This document shows, one piece after another, positions 5,389 through 7,982 of a stretch of DNA of 7,982 bases. Positions within the stretch are counted from its first letter, which is position 1; each line of letters begins with the position of its first letter. The position numbers and the translations under genes are program-made. Location of the stretch: positions 1-7,982 of the forward strand of contig LIUJ01000025.1 in assembly GCA_001462255.1 (NCBI GenBank). The letters are read 5' to 3'. The DNA comes from Fibrobacteria bacterium GUT77. Lineage in GTDB: Bacteria > Fibrobacterota > Chitinivibrionia > Chitinivibrionales > Chitinispirillaceae. The notes under the pieces are model-generated. The model saw only the letters and a program-made list of their open reading frames with translations, was not told the DNA's origin and did not search any database.

Positions 5389-6614
5389 CGCCGGCCGGTT
5401 CGTTCGCTTGCGCCGAAGCCGCCTTCGCCCACGGAGCCGACGCCGTTTACGCCGGAATCGGAAAATTCAACCTAAGGGCGCACTCCCCAAACTTTGAAAT
5501 CGACGAATTCGGCGAATTGCTCAAGTTAGCCGCCGTTAGCGGTAAACGCGTCTACGGCGCCCTAAACATTATGCCGAGCGACGACATGATGGCGTCCATT
5601 GAGGATACATTGCGTCAATCGGTTGACGCCCGCTCGGTGCCCGCCGCGTTCATAATCAGCGATCCCGGGGTTTTGTCGTTAATAAAGGAAATATGCCCAA
5701 GCGTACCTATTCATTTAAGCACGCAGAGCGGTTGTTTTAACTCCGCCGCGATGAAATTTTGGCGAGAGCAAGGCGTGAGCCGTGTTATTTTGCCGAGAGA
5801 ACTTTGTATCGATCAAATACGGCGTCTTTCTCGGTTACGCGATGTAAAAACGGAAGTATTCGTACACGGCGCGATGTGCGTGTCAATCTCCGGTCGATGT
5901 TTGCTCGGCGTATACTACGGCGGGCGTCACCCGAATTTGGGCGATTGTCCGCAACCGTGTAGGATAAGATACCGCGTAACGCCTATTGATACCGATGATA
6001 ATCGACGCGTTAATGGGTGTCAACATAACGGATTTGACGTAGAGGAGACCGGCGCCGGGGTCTATCTGCTCAACTCAAAAGATTTATGCGCCGTTGAAAT
6101 CATACCCGGGTTGATTGAGAGCGGCGTATCATCATTAAAGATAGAGGGTCGCAACAAGACCGCCCACTACGTGGCGTCAACCGTAAGGGTTTATAGAGAC
6201 GCCATTGATACATATACGGCCTCTCCGAGCGATTACAAGATGAAAGATTGGTGGCGTGAGGAATTGGACGCGATAGACCATAGGCCGTACACGACGGGTT
6301 TCTACGACGGAGATCCCATCAAACAGGAGATCTTTTCATCAAAAGCGAAGGCCGGATACCGGTTGGTCGGCACGGTAAAAGCGGTCATTGACGGACGTCC
6401 GGTCGTAGACGTTAAAAACGTCTTTTCCGTGGAATCCGCGCCGATAAGCGTTTTACCCGTAAAGAGCGCCATGCCGTTTGACCTAACCTTCGACGCGATA
6501 CTTGAGCTTGACGGCGCTCAAACCCAACGCGCCCGCCCCAACCGCTTAGTCTTATTGGACGGTTGCGACGAAAATCTCAGGGTAGGTGATATGTTGCGGG
6601 TTCGATACGTGTAA
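5370..6614 (+). CDS. Peptidase U32 family protein, TrhP-like (probable tRNA hydroxylation)
   Basis: The protein has 414 residues and is cytoplasmic. Despite the family name, studied members (TrhP/YegQ, RlhA, UbiU/UbiV) are iron-sulfur proteins that hydroxylate RNA or ubiquinone precursors. The 414-residue length and order best fit the TrhP branch, which makes 5-hydroxyuridine in tRNA wobble uridines from prephenate. Visible blocks are ELLAPAGS at 4-11, DAVYAG at 24-29, IHLSTQ at 114-119, SRVILPRELC at 137-146, EVFVHGAMCVSISGRCLL at 162-179, GDCPQPCR at 191-198, LNSKDLC at 234-240 and SLKIEGR at 255-261. Cys170, Cys177, Cys193 (or Cys197) and Cys240 match the four cluster ligands. The start is GTG 5370: an in-frame TGA at 5361-5363 prevents any earlier one. 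It lies inside the thioredoxin gene (19-base overlap) without a well-placed Shine-Dalgarno, so translational coupling is likely. Exact subfamily and substrate are inferred. Confidence 0.85.
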   Translation: MYPELLAPAGSFACAEAAFAHGADAVYAGIGKFNLRAHSPNFEIDEFGELLKLAAVSGKRVYGALNIMPSDDMMASIEDTLRQSVDARSVPAAFIISDPGVLSLIKEICPSVPIHLSTQSGCFNSAAMKFWREQGVSRVILPRELCIDQIRRLSRLRDVKTEVFVHGAMCVSISGRCLLGVYYGGRHPNLGDCPQPCRIRYRVTPIDTDDNRRVNGCQHNGFDVEETGAGVYLLNSKDLCAVEIIPGLIESGVSSLKIEGRNKTAHYVASTVRVYRDAIDTYTASPSDYKMKDWWREELDAIDHRPYTTGFYDGDPIKQEIFSSKAKAGYRLVGTVKAVIDGRPVVDVKNVFSVESAPISVLPVKSAMPFDLTFDAILELDGAQTQRARPNRLVLLDGCDENLRVGDMLRVRYV

Positions 6615-6721
6615 GTTCTATGCGTTTCTTACTTTTTTTACCGGCACAATAACATTACCTCTATTCCGAATATTATATTAAGGACAATAAAATATAAAGA
6701 TGAACCCCCAATTTTGACGAC

Positions 6722-6726
6722 GGGAG
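6722..6726 (+). promoter_or_regulatory. Ribosome-binding site of citrate synthase
   Basis: GGGAG stands 8 bases before ATG 6735 and fixes that start. The rest of the 120-base gap (6615-6734) is AT-rich with several -10-like words (TATATT 6674-6679, TATAAA 6693-6698), none paired with a good -35. I see no hairpin terminator for the U32 gene in it. Confidence 0.5.
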
Positions 6727-6734
6727 CAACGCCC

Positions 6735-7982
6735 ATGCCATTCACCAGACGGATTGAGAGCGAGTTCGAGTCCCAGTGTCTCGAAGAGTTGACGGAGATC
6801 GCCAAAAAGGCGAACTACATCGCGCCGGAACTTTACAAGAAGTTCAACGTTATGCGCGGGTTGCGCAAGGCCGACAGTACCGGCGTGCTTGTGGGCCTCA
6901 CCAACATCGGCGACGTGCACGGCTACATCATGGACGAGGGCGAGAAGGTCCCGGTCGCGGGGCGGTTGCGTTACCGCGGTATCGACGTTGTTGATATTGT
7001 GGACGGGTTTCAGCGGGATAAGCGTTTCGGTTACAACGAGGTGGCTTACCTGCTCCTTTTCGGCGGTTTGCCCAGCGATGAGCAACTTAAGCACTTTAGG
7101 GGAATGCTCGACGCTTGCCGCGAGTTGCCTGAAGGGTTTATGGAGAACATGATTCTCAAGGCGCCCACGCCTAACATAATGAACAGTTTGGCGCGTTCGG
7201 TGCTTGCCAGCTACTCCTACGACGTAGCCCCGGATTCCATAGATATAAAGAATGTTTTGCGACAGTGCATAGAGCTCATATCGCGCTTTACGACGTTTGT
7301 GGCATACGGGTATCAGGCGAAGGGCCATTTTTACGACAACAAGAGCCTCGTGATCCACAAGCCTCAGGCCGGGATGAGCACGGCTGAAAACTTTTTGTAC
7401 ATGATACGCCCCGACTCCGCTTTTACGCGGCTTGAGGCCGAGACGCTGGATTTGGCGCTTGTGCTTCACGCCGAGCACGGCGGCGGCAACAACAGCGCCT
7501 TCGCGTTGCACGTCGTCACGTCTTCCGACACCGACACCTACTCGGCTATAGCGGCGGCGGTCGGTTCGCTCAAGGGGCCCAAGCACGGGGGGGCGAACAT
7601 CAAAGTCTCCGGGATGATCGACGACATCAAGGCCGGCGTGAGGGACTGGAATGACGACGACGAAATATCGAGTTACTTGGGCAAGATCATTCGCAAGGAG
7701 GCGTTTGACGGGGCGGGGCTCATCTACGGTATGGGCCACGCCGTTTATACGTACAGCGACCCTCGCGCCGTCATTTTGCGCAACAAGGCGGAGGAGCTTG
7801 CCGCCTCCAAGTCGTGCCTCGACGAGTACAACCTGTTGCGCTCCGTGGAGAGGCTCACTCCGGCCGTCTTCTCGCAGGTAAAGGGTAGCAATAAAAACAT
7901 GGCCGCCAACGTAGATCTTTATTCGGGATTTGTATATAGTATGCTGAATATTCCCAAAGAGCTCTACACGCCGATATTCGCC
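6735..7982 (+). CDS. gltA: Citrate synthase (3' end outside window)
   Basis: This enzyme condenses acetyl-CoA and oxaloacetate to citrate, the entry to the TCA cycle or to glutamate synthesis in anaerobes. The frame is open for 416 codons from ATG 6735 to the window edge without a stop, so it is partial, probably lacking a few tens of residues. The three catalytic residues are present: His248 in HAEHGGGNNS (245-254), His335 in YGMGHAVY (331-338) and Asp394 in NVDLYSGFVY (392-401). Substrate-binding blocks include LRYRGIDV (78-85), SSDTDTYSAIAAAVGSLKGP (263-282) and KHGGANIK (283-290). The long N-terminal extension (about residues 1-60, with NVMRGLRKADSTGVLVGLTNIG split around residue 50) is typical of the Clostridia-type branch, which is larger than E. 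coli GltA. A 2-methylcitrate synthase activity cannot be excluded from sequence. No metabolic neighbour is visible, and the gene seems to be its own transcription unit. Confidence 0.93.
   Translation, partial: MPFTRRIESEFESQCLEELTEIAKKANYIAPELYKKFNVMRGLRKADSTGVLVGLTNIGDVHGYIMDEGEKVPVAGRLRYRGIDVVDIVDGFQRDKRFGYNEVAYLLLFGGLPSDEQLKHFRGMLDACRELPEGFMENMILKAPTPNIMNSLARSVLASYSYDVAPDSIDIKNVLRQCIELISRFTTFVAYGYQAKGHFYDNKSLVIHKPQAGMSTAENFLYMIRPDSAFTRLEAETLDLALVLHAEHGGGNNSAFALHVVTSSDTDTYSAIAAAVGSLKGPKHGGANIKVSGMIDDIKAGVRDWNDDDEISSYLGKIIRKEAFDGAGLIYGMGHAVYTYSDPRAVILRNKAEELAASKSCLDEYNLLRSVERLTPAVFSQVKGSNKNMAANVDLYSGFVYSMLNIPKELYTPIFA

Noticed and set aside
6678..7739. Open frame of 353 codons on the minus strand
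   Set aside because: It lies antisense to citrate synthase, whose + frame carries all catalytic motifs. The minus product is rich in Val, Arg, His and Leu with no domain, as expected for the antisense shadow of GC-rich codons.
1..7982. CRISPR array, insertion sequence, tRNA or rRNA
   Set aside because: I saw no regularly spaced repeats, no transposase motif or terminal inverted repeats, and no cloverleaf or conserved rRNA segment on either strand.

Overview
The window looks like chromosomal DNA from a Gram-negative bacterium. An outer-membrane beta-barrel protein with a signal peptide and a terminal Phe, an inner-membrane MltG, and two exported thioredoxin-fold proteins all imply two membranes. 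Coding DNA is moderately GC-rich, while the gaps between genes are strikingly AT-rich. The lineage cannot be fixed from this stretch. The barrel protein is of a kind I associate with Fibrobacterota and related poorly cultured phyla, but that is an impression only. Every gene I accept is on the + strand.

Left end (1-930): a possible gene tail is followed by a broken polymorphic-toxin fragment with a papain-like NCQKC start. An apparently intact immunity gene overlaps it in another frame. The toxin has lost its 3' half exactly where the immunity gene begins. A 20-base near-perfect direct repeat flanks the fragment. After the immunity gene, about 130 bases can fold into three nested perfect stems followed by a run of T, making a candidate structured RNA or a large terminator.

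Middle (938-4862): an exported protein of 543 residues appears to hold three thioredoxin-like domains, with only one active-site Cys and a six-Cys insert. Next come mltG (endolytic murein transglycosylase) and an outer-membrane beta-barrel protein. AT-rich gaps separate them, so these may be independent transcription units. Together they form a cell-envelope neighbourhood.

Right end (4933-7982): an exported thioredoxin with WCGPC overlaps by 19 bases the start of a U32-family protein that has the four-Cys iron-sulfur signature and is probably a TrhP-like tRNA hydroxylation enzyme. After a 120-base gap a citrate synthase begins. It has its own Shine-Dalgarno site and is cut by the window end. 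It supplies the entry step of the TCA cycle or glutamate synthesis.

I found no insertion sequence, CRISPR array, tRNA or rRNA. The parts most worth a second look are the toxin/immunity remnant with its flanking repeats, the nested-stem element at 794-925, and the triple thioredoxin-fold protein. No complete new system is evident.
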